Of a stretch of 64,000 nucleotides of DNA, positions 36,521 to 45,559 are shown in pieces. Position numbers and translations under genes: made by a program. Location: positions 58,026-122,025 of the forward strand of contig JAGAXF010000005.1 of NCBI GenBank assembly GCA_017941085.1. The letters run 5' to 3'. Below the pieces are notes generated by a model. That model was not told the origin of the DNA and did not search any database. It saw only the letters and a list, made by a program, of their open reading frames with translations. Source of the stretch: Bacillota bacterium. GTDB taxonomy: Bacteria; Bacillota; Clostridia; Peptostreptococcales; Anaerovoracaceae. The first letter of the stretch is position 1; each line of letters opens with the position of its first letter.

Positions 36521-38068
36521 TTGTTTACCAATATCATTGATCAATTTAATTATTCTGTGGAGCAGTATAAAGACAATATTGCTTTCACATCTCCAGCAGA
36601 TAATCCCAAAGAGGCATCTTCCATAACTTTTAAGGACTTGGAAGTTCTGGTTAAGAGAATCGCCACCGGTCTTCTGGGCTATTTGGGGGAGCAAAATCAG
36701 CCACAGCCCATTGGGGTAATGACTGATCGAAATTACTATACTCCCGCCTGCTATATGGGAATAGCTCTAACCGGGAATTTCTACGCCCCAATGGATCCAA
36801 CTCTTCCGGAAACACGAATCCTACAGATACTGTCTGTGGCAAAGCCCAGATACATTATCACAGATCAAAACAACTTCCAAACAGTAAATGCTTTAACATC
36901 CACTGTTGATTTTGAGGTTGCAACTATACTGCTGGAGGACCTTCTAAAGGTTTCACCGGATGAAGAAATCATAAACCAAAGGAAGTTAGACATAACCGAA
37001 GATTCTCCCTTATATATGATTTTCACTTCCGGCTCCACGGGAGTTCCCAAGGGAGTCTTAACCTCACACCTTTCTTTGATGTGCTATCTGGATGGCCTTA
37101 ACCAGGTGATCCAGCTGGAGGAAAGGGATGTAATAGGCAGCCAGGCACCCTTTGATTATATTGCGGCCATAAGAGACCTATATCTTCCCCTGGTTACAGG
37201 CTGTTCCACAGTGATTATCCCAAGAACAATTACCGCCATGCCCAAGGAGCTTTTCTCCATGCTTAATGAGTATAAAGTCACCACCCTTTGCTGGAGTGCC
37301 GCCGGATTGGAAGTAATATCAAAGCTAGGTGCCTTTGACGATCCTTCTCTTTCAAGGCCTGAACATATTAAGAGAATTGTTTTCTCCGGGTCTGTTATTC
37401 CAAATCAGCACCTGGAACCTTGGCAAGATGCCCTTCCGGACACCACTTTTATAAATCAGTACGGACCAACGGAAACAACGGCTTCCTGCACATACTATAT
37501 TCTTAGGGATAAGGTTTCCAAGGATACGGTGATTCCAATAGGTAAACCCTTCCAACATTACCAGGTCCTTATACTGGACGAAGACAATAAAGAAGCGGCC
37601 TACGGTTCACCGGGAGAATTATGTGTGGCGGGGCCCGCCTTGGCCATAGGTTACTACAACAATCCGGAACAAACGGAAAAGGTCTTTGTTAAAAATCCTC
37701 TTTCGGATACACCGGATAGAATATATAGAACAGGAGATTTGGCCAAATATGACAACGAGGGAAACCTTCTGTTCCTAGGTCGAAAGGACCGTCAGATTAA
37801 ACATATGGGGCATAGAATAGAACTTGCAGAAATCGATAGAGTTGCATCATCAATCCCACAGGTCAGTCAAGGAATCTCTATCTACGATCCCCTTAAGGAA
37901 ATACTTCACCTTTTTTATACCGGGGAGGCATCAAAGAAGGATATTACCCTGTTCTTTAGAAAAAACATGCCCTCATACATGGTTCCAAGAAAAATCACCA
38001 ATTTGGAATCCTTCCCCACCCTGCCTAACGGCAAGATAAATATGGGTGAACTTAAAAAAATGATTTAG
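36521..38068 (+). CDS. amino acid adenylation enzyme (DltA-like)
   Basis: The 515-residue enzyme activates a carboxylic acid with ATP and loads it on a carrier protein. Motifs seen: A3 YMIFTSGSTGVPKG (residues 165-178), A4 with Phe211-Asp212 (the Asp that binds an amino group), A5 NQYGPTETTASCT, A7 YRTGDLA, A8 GRKDRQIKHMGHRIELAEI, A10 LPNGKI with the catalytic Lys. Overall it resembles DltA, but the DltA segment FCGEVLP is FSGSVIP here (Ser289 for the Cys linked to D-Ala selection). It starts at TTG after AAAGGGG. It heads a five-gene operon with ACP, decarboxylase, MBOAT and DltD-like genes. Confidence 0.88.
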   Translation: MFTNIIDQFNYSVEQYKDNIAFTSPADNPKEASSITFKDLEVLVKRIATGLLGYLGEQNQPQPIGVMTDRNYYTPACYMGIALTGNFYAPMDPTLPETRILQILSVAKPRYIITDQNNFQTVNALTSTVDFEVATILLEDLLKVSPDEEIINQRKLDITEDSPLYMIFTSGSTGVPKGVLTSHLSLMCYLDGLNQVIQLEERDVIGSQAPFDYIAAIRDLYLPLVTGCSTVIIPRTITAMPKELFSMLNEYKVTTLCWSAAGLEVISKLGAFDDPSLSRPEHIKRIVFSGSVIPNQHLEPWQDALPDTTFINQYGPTETTASCTYYILRDKVSKDTVIPIGKPFQHYQVLILDEDNKEAAYGSPGELCVAGPALAIGYYNNPEQTEKVFVKNPLSDTPDRIYRTGDLAKYDNEGNLLFLGRKDRQIKHMGHRIELAEIDRVASSIPQVSQGISIYDPLKEILHLFYTGEASKKDITLFFRKNMPSYMVPRKITNLESFPTLPNGKINMGELKKMI

Positions 38069-38120
38069 AAAAAGATTTAGAAATTAGATTTAGATATTAG
38101 AAACCAAGTTTAGAAATAGG
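38062..38120 (+). repeat. short direct repeats GATTTAGAA in the intergenic gap
   Basis: The unit GATTTAGAWA occurs at 38062, 38074 and 38087, with GTTTAGAAA at 38108, a 12-13 base period. The first copy contains the stop codon of the adenylation gene. The repeats lie directly before the ribosome-binding site of the carrier protein gene. Confidence 0.6.
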
Positions 38121-38128
38121 AGTGAATC

Positions 38129-38356
38129 ATGGACAGAATTAGAGAAATCATTGAAGAAATAAGACCGGATATTGACCTTGACGAAGGCAAGAAATTAGTA
38201 ACCGACGGAATCCTTGACTCCGTGGACATTATTTCCATAGTGGCAGAGCTTAGCGATGAATTCGATATAAAGATTAAACCTGCCCACCTGATTCCGGAGC
38301 ACTTTGACTCCTTGGAAGGAATTGCCGCCCTGGTAAAAATGTTAGAAGAAGAGTAA
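38129..38356 (+). CDS. acyl/aminoacyl carrier protein (DltC-like)
   Basis: The 75-residue protein has the carrier-protein helix bundle and the phosphopantetheine attachment motif TDGILDSVDIISIV, with Ser31 as the modified residue. LLDS-type carriers of DltC and NRPS-like systems are the closest in style. It would hold the product of the adjacent adenylation enzyme as a thioester. A TAGGAG box is seven bases before the ATG. The decarboxylase gene follows after 14 bases. Confidence 0.9.
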   Translation: MDRIREIIEEIRPDIDLDEGKKLVTDGILDSVDIISIVAELSDEFDIKIKPAHLIPEHFDSLEGIAALVKMLEEE

Positions 38357-38370
38357 TCGAGGAGAAGGTT

Positions 38371-39609
38371 TTGGATATCAATTCAGTAAAAGAGAAAATA
38401 CTTTCAGGGGAAATATCCTCCCCTGCTTATGTGTTTTCACAGGAGGATTTCACCACCAGAGTCAGGAAGGTTAAGTCCGCCTTGGGAGAGCATATAGATA
38501 TTTGCTATTCCATTAAAGCAAATTCTTTTTTGCTGCCCATTCTTCCGAAGGAGTTTGCCAAGGTAGAAGTCTGCAGTCCGGGGGAATTTGCCATATGTAA
38601 AAAGCTAAATATTCCCTCAGATAAAATAATTCTTTCCGGAGTTAACAAACAGAAAAAAGATATTATGGAGGGTCTTGAATATGGCGTCAATCTGATTACC
38701 GCAGAAAGCATAAGCCATATCAAATATATTCAGGAATGTGCCGAAGCTCTTGACATTAAGGCATCGGTGCTGGTTAGACTTTCTGACGAAAGTCAATTTG
38801 GCATAGACCAAGAGGAACTGATATCCATCATTAAAAACAGAGCGGCTTTTCCAAGAATTGAATTCATGGGTCTTCACTATTTTACCGGAACTGCCAAAAC
38901 AAAGGCCAAGGAAGTATATAGAGAACTGCAGCGCCTTAAGGCAGTGGTTGCCAGACTTGAAAAGGAAGCCTCCTACTTCCCTCTTTTGGTAGAATACGGC
39001 CCCGGCCTTGGGGTAGATTATTTTCCCAAGGAAGGTATTGACTCAGAAGATACAGAAATGACTTTGTTAAAGGAAGCTTCCCTTCATTTAACTGAATTCC
39101 TCAAAGACATGAAGGACATTAATTCATCCTTTAAACTTACAGTAGAGATGGGACGATTCTTTGCTGCCTCCTGTGGTTATTACATTACTAAAATAGAAGA
39201 CATTAAAAACAACGACGGGACAAATTACATGATAGTAGATGGAGGTCTTCACCAGCATAAATATCACGGACAGCTTCAGGGTATGAAGATTCCAAAGGTT
39301 TCCCATATTAAAACTCCTCAAGAAGGCAATGCTGATTCTATTGAAGACACTTCCCTTTGGACAGTGTGCGGCAGCTTATGTACCACTCAGGATGTACTAA
39401 CAAGAAACTTGCCCTTATCAGCTCCTTCTATAGGAGACTACTTAATATTCCATAAGATGGGTGCCTATTCCGTAACGGAAGGCATGGCCCTCTTCCTAAG
39501 CAGAGATTTACCCAGCCTTTATCTTTCTTCGGAGGAAGGGAAAATAATCACCTTGAGGGAAAGGATTGAAACGGCATATTTAAACACCGCCCATCCATAT
39601 AGTGACTAA
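38371..39609 (+). CDS. fold-type III PLP-dependent decarboxylase, possibly carrier-bound substrate
   Basis: The 412-residue enzyme belongs to the ornithine/diaminopimelate decarboxylase class. Motifs: PLP lysine in CYSIKANS (Lys49), EYGPGLGVDYF, VEMGRFFAASCGYY, the active-site Cys337 in CGSLCTTQDVL, and KMGAYSVTEG. Ornithine and diaminopimelate decarboxylases have Asp or Glu right after this Cys; here it is Thr, as I recall for carrier-associated relatives such as BtrK (glutamyl-ACP decarboxylase) and exosortase-associated decarboxylases. The best guess is decarboxylation of an aminoacyl-ACP. It starts at TTG after GGAGAAGG, and the MBOAT gene follows after seven bases. Confidence 0.82.
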   Translation: MDINSVKEKILSGEISSPAYVFSQEDFTTRVRKVKSALGEHIDICYSIKANSFLLPILPKEFAKVEVCSPGEFAICKKLNIPSDKIILSGVNKQKKDIMEGLEYGVNLITAESISHIKYIQECAEALDIKASVLVRLSDESQFGIDQEELISIIKNRAAFPRIEFMGLHYFTGTAKTKAKEVYRELQRLKAVVARLEKEASYFPLLVEYGPGLGVDYFPKEGIDSEDTEMTLLKEASLHLTEFLKDMKDINSSFKLTVEMGRFFAASCGYYITKIEDIKNNDGTNYMIVDGGLHQHKYHGQLQGMKIPKVSHIKTPQEGNADSIEDTSLWTVCGSLCTTQDVLTRNLPLSAPSIGDYLIFHKMGAYSVTEGMALFLSRDLPSLYLSSEEGKIITLRERIETAYLNTAHPYSD

Positions 39610-39616
39610 TTGAGTT

Positions 39617-41209
39617 ATGACATATACAAGTTTAGCTTTTTGCTTTTTTGTAACAATTTTATATATTGTCTATTACCTAATCCCTAAGAAGTTTCAGTGG
39701 ACTGTTTTATTGGCCGGAAGCCTGTTTTTTTATGTTTACGCTTTAGGCCTCCACTCCCTCTTCATCCTTTTTACCATCATTACAATATATTTGGGAGGAG
39801 TCACACTCCATAGCCTTTCGGAAAAAACATCTCTTACTGTAAAACTTAACAAAGAAGTCTGGTCAAAGGAAGAAAAGAAGCTTTTTAAAAAGAACCAGCA
39901 AAGAAAACAGCGCTTGGTTCTTCTGCTGGTTTTAGTTTTAAACTTTGGTATACTGGCCTTTCTAAAATACTTTGGTCCCGGGATCAAAGGACTAATTCTC
40001 CCCTTGGGTATTTCCTTTTACACTTTTCAGTCCACCGGATATCTAATTGATGTCTATAGAGAGAATGTTGAAGCAGAAAAGAACCCCTTTAAACTGGCCC
40101 TTTTTATTTCCTTCTTCCCTCAAATAGTTCAAGGGCCCATTGGAGAATATGACAAATTGCAGAACCAGCTAACGGAAGGCCATGATATAAGTTGGGTCAA
40201 TTTTAAATTGGGAGCTCAGCTTATACTTTGGGGTCTCTTCAAAAAGCTGATAATCGCCGATAGAGCAGTTAAAGCAATAACCATGTTCACAGAAAACGGC
40301 GGCACGGAAAACTTTCCCCATGAAGGACCCTTCGGGGGAACAACGGTGCTTTTTGTGGTGATGCTCTATGCTCTTCAACTTTATGCCGACTTCTCCGGAG
40401 GAATAGATATATCCAGAGGGGTGGCAAAACTATTTGGCATTGATTTAGCTATAAACTTTAGGCAACCTTACTTTGCCACTACCTTAAGCGACTATTGGAG
40501 AAGATGGCATATTACCTTAGGGGCTTGGATGAAGAAATATGTTTTCTTCTCTCTGGCCACCTCATCTCCCTTCCTTAAAATGGGGCGTTACTTTACAAAG
40601 AGCCAAGGCAAGGAGGGTTCGCAATTCATAAAACATTTTGGGAAAGTTCTCCCCACAGCCATAGCAACCTTCATTGTATTTATACTGGTGGGAATCTGGC
40701 ATGGCTCCAACCTTAAGTATCTGGCCTTCGGAATTTGGAACGGTCTGGTTTTAATGATTTCCATGATACTGGAGCCTGTTTTAATCTCCTGGCGTAATGG
40801 ACTAAGAATCAAAGAAGAATCTCTTCCATATCGGGTCTTTCAAATCATCAGAACCTTTATCCTGGTGCTCATAGGCTATGTCTTTGATGTGGCGGTAGAC
40901 TTAAAGGACTCCTTTGATATGATTTACAGATGTCTCTTCAATCAGAACATCTCCCTGTTCCTCAATGAATGGCGTTCCCTTGGTTTATACTTGGGGGACT
41001 ATTTGATAATAGTTTACGGAATGGCTGTCCTCTTTATATCAAGTATACTTATGGAAAAGAAAAAGATTAATTCCCCGGGAGAGCTGACGGAAAACTATAG
41101 AGGCTTAGTTCAGTGGATTTTAATTCTGCTATGCATCTTATCAATCCTTACCTTTGGTATATATGGTCCGGGTTATGATCCTGCAGAATTTGTATATATG
41201 CAGTTTTAA
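39617..41209 (+). CDS. MBOAT family membrane acyltransferase (DltB/AlgI-like)
   Basis: The 530-residue multi-pass protein has the MBOAT core: LPLGISFYTFQSTGYLIDVYR, FFPQIVQGPI, LYADFSGGIDISRGVAKLFGI, RQPYFATTLSDYWRRWHITL, and the catalytic His362 in VGIWHGSNLKYL. DltB moves D-alanyl groups across the membrane to lipoteichoic acid. Here the enzyme is longer than DltB (about 400 residues), with an inserted cytoplasmic stretch near residues 75-100, closer to AlgI-type O-acyltransferases. The ribosome-binding site is weak, so coupling to the decarboxylase gene is likely. Confidence 0.9.
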   Translation: MTYTSLAFCFFVTILYIVYYLIPKKFQWTVLLAGSLFFYVYALGLHSLFILFTIITIYLGGVTLHSLSEKTSLTVKLNKEVWSKEEKKLFKKNQQRKQRLVLLLVLVLNFGILAFLKYFGPGIKGLILPLGISFYTFQSTGYLIDVYRENVEAEKNPFKLALFISFFPQIVQGPIGEYDKLQNQLTEGHDISWVNFKLGAQLILWGLFKKLIIADRAVKAITMFTENGGTENFPHEGPFGGTTVLFVVMLYALQLYADFSGGIDISRGVAKLFGIDLAINFRQPYFATTLSDYWRRWHITLGAWMKKYVFFSLATSSPFLKMGRYFTKSQGKEGSQFIKHFGKVLPTAIATFIVFILVGIWHGSNLKYLAFGIWNGLVLMISMILEPVLISWRNGLRIKEESLPYRVFQIIRTFILVLIGYVFDVAVDLKDSFDMIYRCLFNQNISLFLNEWRSLGLYLGDYLIIVYGMAVLFISSILMEKKKINSPGELTENYRGLVQWILILLCILSILTFGIYGPGYDPAEFVYMQF

Positions 41210-41217
41210 ATAGAACT

Positions 41218-42369
41218 ATGGAAAAGAATAAAATTAAAAACAGAATACTGGCTTTGATTTCTTTGGGTATAGTCGTTATAGCCTTTGTTCTCGTTGGTCA
41301 AAGATTCATCTTTAACCCAATGGATCATGACTACGTAAGGCTAAAGGGCTACTATATGGAAGATGAAAATACTCTGGATATAGTTATGATGGGCTCCAGC
41401 GAGGTTTTCTGTGATTATTCACCGGGAATAGCTTACCGGGAAACAGGACTGACCAGTTATCCCTTTGCCTTTAACATCAATCCCTCCACTATTTGGAAGT
41501 ATGAACTGCCGGAGATTCTTTCTACTCAATCTCCCCAGGTTTTAGTGGTGGAAGTAAATGGAGCCTGCTACAACGATGAAACCCTTACGGATTATGGTGC
41601 CACCAGACACCTGATTGACGCAATGCCCTTTTCCCAAAACAAGCAGAAGATAATATCAGAGATGTCTCCCATTATTTCCGACGAACATCTAACAAGCTAT
41701 TACCTCCCCATCCTTAAATACCATGGCGAGGTGTTAAAACACGATCCCCGCAGTACCATTACCCCCTTCCTTAGAGGATATAATTTGCTGAGAGGTGTCT
41801 TTGCTCACACAACTTATGTTACGGACAAATATCCTAACATAAAACTTCTGGATGTGGACAAAAATAAAATGATGCCTCTTCACCGGGATGCGGAGAAAGG
41901 CCTTATGGAATTCCTGGATCTTTGTAAGGAATATGATATAGAAAACATTTTATTTGTGCAGTTTCCTCATCTGCCCTTAAGCCAGTGGTCAAAGGACAAG
42001 ATTGAAAGATATAATACCGTGAAAGAAATTGTAGAGGCTCAAGGTTATGAGTTTTTATATACAGGGGATTATTACAATGACATTGGACTTGTTATAGAAG
42101 AAGACTTTGCCGATGGGGAGCATCTTAATGCCAATGGGCAGGAAAAATTCTCAGCCTGGCTTAGTAGATTTCTAAAGGAAAAGTATGACCTAAAGCCCGC
42201 CCAACTCTCGGATAAACAAAGAGAAGAGTGGGAAAATACAGTTAAATACACCCAGGGCTTCTATGAATATTGGGAGGACTACATCCGGGAAAATCCCAAT
42301 CCGGATGATAGGGTTGCTCTAACAGAAACACCCTACGCTATTAAGAGAATCAATCAACTTCTTAAATAG
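41218..42369 (+). CDS. DltD-like SGNH-fold protein
   Basis: The 383-residue protein has an N-terminal membrane helix (about 8-26) and an extracellular SGNH-type domain: MMGSSEVF (Gly59-Ser60-Ser61, nucleophile block I) and DGEHLNANG (Asp299, His302, block V), plus VLVVEVNG in between. DltD or AlgX-type partners work with MBOAT proteins to transfer acyl groups to cell-surface polymers. It is last in the five-gene operon, eight bases after the MBOAT gene, and ends 57 bases before a convergent gene. Confidence 0.85.
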   Translation: MEKNKIKNRILALISLGIVVIAFVLVGQRFIFNPMDHDYVRLKGYYMEDENTLDIVMMGSSEVFCDYSPGIAYRETGLTSYPFAFNINPSTIWKYELPEILSTQSPQVLVVEVNGACYNDETLTDYGATRHLIDAMPFSQNKQKIISEMSPIISDEHLTSYYLPILKYHGEVLKHDPRSTITPFLRGYNLLRGVFAHTTYVTDKYPNIKLLDVDKNKMMPLHRDAEKGLMEFLDLCKEYDIENILFVQFPHLPLSQWSKDKIERYNTVKEIVEAQGYEFLYTGDYYNDIGLVIEEDFADGEHLNANGQEKFSAWLSRFLKEKYDLKPAQLSDKQREEWENTVKYTQGFYEYWEDYIRENPNPDDRVALTETPYAIKRINQLLK

Positions 42370-42426
42370 CATAGGGCGTCATCTTCTTGTTTCGGGGAAG
42401 TCTAACACTTCATTTCCCTTCGTCTT

Positions 42427-44100
42427 TTATTTTACAAATATGCTTCCGCCTATAAACTCTCTTATGATGGAATTGTTTACAATCATAGAGTCATCCTCAA
42501 TGGACTGGAAGAATCTTAGAAATCTCAGCATACGTCTTGCATCTGCGTATTCCGGTTCGCCTTGCTTAATTTCCTCCAGCAAAGGCTCCGCATATTTTTT
42601 CAGCACAGCAATTTCATAAACATGGTAGGAATTAAATAGTACATCCGCCTCATCGCTATAGGGGAAGATATTTACATCCTCTCCGGCTCTTACCTTTGGC
42701 CATTGACTGATGGTGTCCTTGGCTGAGTGACCACGGAACTGATAATCTCTAACCATACGTCTAAGCATTCTTTCATCCGTTGCCGGAATTCTGTTGTGCA
42801 TGTCTATGTTCAACTGAGTCAAAGGACTGATATATATTTTGAATTTCTCTTCCTTTGGTATGAACTTGGTAAGATCGTCATTGAGGCCATGTATGCCTTC
42901 AATTACTATAGGCTGGTTTGGCTCAATTTTTGTAATTCTCTTTCCATATTCCTTGTGGCCTGTAAGGAAGTTAAAGGAAGGCAAATCAACCTCTTTTCCC
43001 GCCAGAAGGTCATTCATATTGTTGTTAAACAGCTTAACATCAACTGCCTCAATACCTTCGTAATTGGGTTCTCCGTGTTCGTCCAGAGGAGTTTCTTCTC
43101 TTTCAACAAAGTAATCATCTGTGCCCATATACAGGGGATTGAGTCCCACTACTCTCAGCTGCACGCAAAGTCTTCTGGCAAAGGTTGTTTTTCCTGAGGA
43201 AGAAGGTCCTGCTATAAGAATCAGTCTCTTATGTCCCCTCTTAATCATGTCTGCAATCTGAGCAACCTTCTTCTCGTGGAGAGCTTCCGAAAGCTGAATT
43301 AAATCTTCGTATTCTCCCTTCTCCACCTTGTGGTTAAGTTCAGACACATATCTTACTCCCAGGAGTTCATCCCATTCCGACTGTTCCATATAGGCGCCGA
43401 ATAATTTCACCTCATCTACATGCTCAGGAATACTGTTTGGATCCTCTGGCTGAGGGAATCTGAGAAGTACACCCTTCCTGTACTTTGTTAGTTTAAATCT
43501 TTTAATATACTTGGTGGAAGGAACCATGCTTCCATAGAAGGAATCCTTATATCCGTCCAAGGAATAGAACTTAACCTTCTCCATATTTGGAACGGATTCC
43601 AGAAGGTACATTCTTTCCTCTCTGTTGTTGGCCTTAAGGAATTCAATGGCAGTTTCTCTAGACACAACCTCCCTGTTAAAAGGAAGATCCGCCTCCACCA
43701 GCTGGTACATTCTTTCCTCAATAGCAGCTATTTTCTTTTCAGAGAGATTGACTATTTTTCCATTTTTCTTAATCTCTGTGTATATTCCTTTGCTCAGTGC
43801 AGTTTCAATTTCCACCTCGCAGTCGGGACATACATCATCCACTGCCTTTATATAGATAAGGTTCAAGCTGTTCTGGTAAATAAGCTTCGATACCTGAGTC
43901 CTCATATCCAAAAGCTCCAGTTCCGAATCGGTACTGAGAATTGTGTCCAGAGAATCCACCACCTGGTTGATTCTGGCCGCATATACATCGTATTTTAGAT
44001 TATCTTTTACCAAATCCACAAACTGAGCTACGGTAATGCCCGGCTCCACAGTTTTTCTTCTATATTTTCCCTTTGGATCTGTTTTATATTTGATTATCAT
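42427..44100 (-). CDS. TGS-domain uridine kinase-like protein
   Basis: The 557-residue protein has an N-terminal TGS-like region (PGITVAQFVDLVKDNLKYDVYAARINQVVDSLDT, in two parts), a ThrRS-type second domain with TKYIKRF-like segments, and a C-terminal P-loop kinase with LILIAGPSSSGKTTFARRL and YMGTDDYFVER. This architecture is common in Clostridia and annotated as uridine kinase or nucleoside kinase. Whether it phosphorylates uridine is not certain because of the fused N-terminus. AGGAGGAAAGA precedes the ATG. Confidence 0.88.
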   Translation of the reverse strand: MIIKYKTDPKGKYRRKTVEPGITVAQFVDLVKDNLKYDVYAARINQVVDSLDTILSTDSELELLDMRTQVSKLIYQNSLNLIYIKAVDDVCPDCEVEIETALSKGIYTEIKKNGKIVNLSEKKIAAIEERMYQLVEADLPFNREVVSRETAIEFLKANNREERMYLLESVPNMEKVKFYSLDGYKDSFYGSMVPSTKYIKRFKLTKYRKGVLLRFPQPEDPNSIPEHVDEVKLFGAYMEQSEWDELLGVRYVSELNHKVEKGEYEDLIQLSEALHEKKVAQIADMIKRGHKRLILIAGPSSSGKTTFARRLCVQLRVVGLNPLYMGTDDYFVEREETPLDEHGEPNYEGIEAVDVKLFNNNMNDLLAGKEVDLPSFNFLTGHKEYGKRITKIEPNQPIVIEGIHGLNDDLTKFIPKEEKFKIYISPLTQLNIDMHNRIPATDERMLRRMVRDYQFRGHSAKDTISQWPKVRAGEDVNIFPYSDEADVLFNSYHVYEIAVLKKYAEPLLEEIKQGEPEYADARRMLRFLRFFQSIEDDSMIVNNSIIREFIGGSIFVK

Positions 44101-44203
44101 TCTTTCCTCCTGTTAAAGTCCCTTGTTTTAGCCATTAGCAGGCATTGCTTATTTTATCACAAAATCCCCTGCAGTGCACTTAAATTCTAACTTCTACTCT
44201 GTA

Positions 44204-44232
44204 TAGCAATTCCCTTCCCTTTGTTATATAAT
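44204..44232 (+). promoter_or_regulatory. promoter of the DUF3887-like gene
   Basis: TAGCAA (44204-44209), a 17-base spacer, and TATAAT (44227-44232). The start codon is six bases downstream, so transcription would begin at or next to the ATG. Confidence 0.55.
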
Positions 44233-44238
44233 CAAAGC

Positions 44239-44646
44239 ATGAAAAAGAGAACTCTAGCAATCGGATCTGCATTGATTCTTGGAGCAGGTCTATATATGGG
44301 AAGTAAATCCGTAGCCATCACCTCTTCAGAAAGGGATAGCTTGGTTAGCCTGTCAAAATCCCTTATAAGAAGAATAAATACCAAAGACTATAATAACTGC
44401 ATCAACCTCTTTGATGATAATCTTAAAAAAGTTTTCTCAGAGGAAAAGATGGACCAGATATTTGGCATTGCTCTTGATACCCTGGGACCTTTCCAAAGAT
44501 TTGGCCCTGCAGTGGTAACAAAGAAAAAAGGGGACGGCATTCTTCATACTTCTTGCACTGTAAAGTGCGATTACAAGAATGGTCCCGCAACATATACTGT
44601 TATTTTTGATGATGCCAGAAAAATCAGCGGCATTCACCTGGATTAA
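44239..44646 (+). CDS. small exported protein, DUF3887-like
   Basis: The 135-residue protein begins MKKRTLAIGSALILGAGLYMG, a signal anchor, and continues with an NTF2-like domain (LIRRINTKDYNNCINLFDDNLKKVFSEEKM in two segments; YTVIFDDARKISGIHLD) as in DUF3887. The ATG at 44239 lies six bases after TATAAT and has no Shine-Dalgarno sequence; the longer frame from 44221 would start upstream of the -10 box. It overlaps the convergent exonuclease gene by four bases. Confidence 0.65.
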   Translation: MKKRTLAIGSALILGAGLYMGSKSVAITSSERDSLVSLSKSLIRRINTKDYNNCINLFDDNLKKVFSEEKMDQIFGIALDTLGPFQRFGPAVVTKKKGDGILHTSCTVKCDYKNGPATYTVIFDDARKISGIHLD

Positions 44647-45491
44647 ATATCCAAAACCAATTCCACCGGGCAGTGATCGCTGCCCATGATTTCCGGATGA
44701 ATGGAAGCATCTAATATCTTATCCCTTAATCCCTCATCCACCAGAAAATAATCTATACGCCATCCGGCGTTTTTTTCTCGAGCTTGAAATCTGTATGACC
44801 ACCAGCTGTAGGCCCCCTCTTCATCAGGATGCAGGGCTCTAAAGGTATCCACAAATCCCGCATTGAGAAGCTTGGTGAACTTTTCCCTCTCCTCGTCAGT
44901 AAACCCGCAGTATCCCACATTGGTCTTGTAGTTCTTAAGGTCGATTTCCTTGTGAGCCACATTCATATCTCCGCAGATTACCACATGTTTCTTCTTTGCC
45001 AGCTTCACTACATGCTTTCTAAAGTCTTCCTCCCACTTAAGTCTGTAGTTGAATCTCACCATGGCCTCATCAAAGTCCTGAATCTCTTCTCCCTTTTTCT
45101 CGGCCCTGCGTTTTTCCTCTTCATATTCCTTAGGGGAAAGTCTCGCATTAGGTACATAAACACAAATCAAATAATAGTCCTCGTACTCCAACTGAACGGC
45201 ACGTCCTTCGTCATCATGGCCGGGAATATTATAGGAAACCGACAGGGGCTCCTTCTTTGCATAGATAGCCGTTCCCGAATAGCCCTTCTTCTCAGCATAA
45301 CTGTAGTACTCGTAGTAGTCGGGAAAGTCCGGCGCCGCCTGACCTTCCTGCATCTTTGTTTCCTGAATGCAGATGAAATCAGGATTAAGGGCCTTCATGG
45401 ATTCTTCAAAACCCTTTTTTAGCACCGCCCTTAAACCGTTTACATTCCAGGAAACGAATTTAATACCTCTATTATCTTTTGCCTTTGCCAT
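44643..45491 (-). CDS. xth: exodeoxyribonuclease III (AP endonuclease)
   Basis: The 282-residue enzyme has the exonuclease III motifs: FVSWNVNGLRA, FICIQETKMQEG (catalytic Glu), YVPNA, VICGDMNVAHKEIDL, WRIDYFLVDEGL and MGSDHCPVELVLD (catalytic Asp-His). It cuts DNA at abasic sites and trims 3' ends. AGGAAGTTAT precedes the ATG. It belongs with uvrA, uvrB and the Y-family polymerase to the repair genes of this window but is not in an operon with them. Confidence 0.95.
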   Translation of the reverse strand: MAKAKDNRGIKFVSWNVNGLRAVLKKGFEESMKALNPDFICIQETKMQEGQAAPDFPDYYEYYSYAEKKGYSGTAIYAKKEPLSVSYNIPGHDDEGRAVQLEYEDYYLICVYVPNARLSPKEYEEEKRRAEKKGEEIQDFDEAMVRFNYRLKWEEDFRKHVVKLAKKKHVVICGDMNVAHKEIDLKNYKTNVGYCGFTDEEREKFTKLLNAGFVDTFRALHPDEEGAYSWWSYRFQAREKNAGWRIDYFLVDEGLRDKILDASIHPEIMGSDHCPVELVLDI

Positions 45492-45559
45492 ATAACTTCC
45501 TTTTTCTAATCTCTTTCAATATATACAGATTGTAACCGACAGAAATTTGGTTTGCTCTT

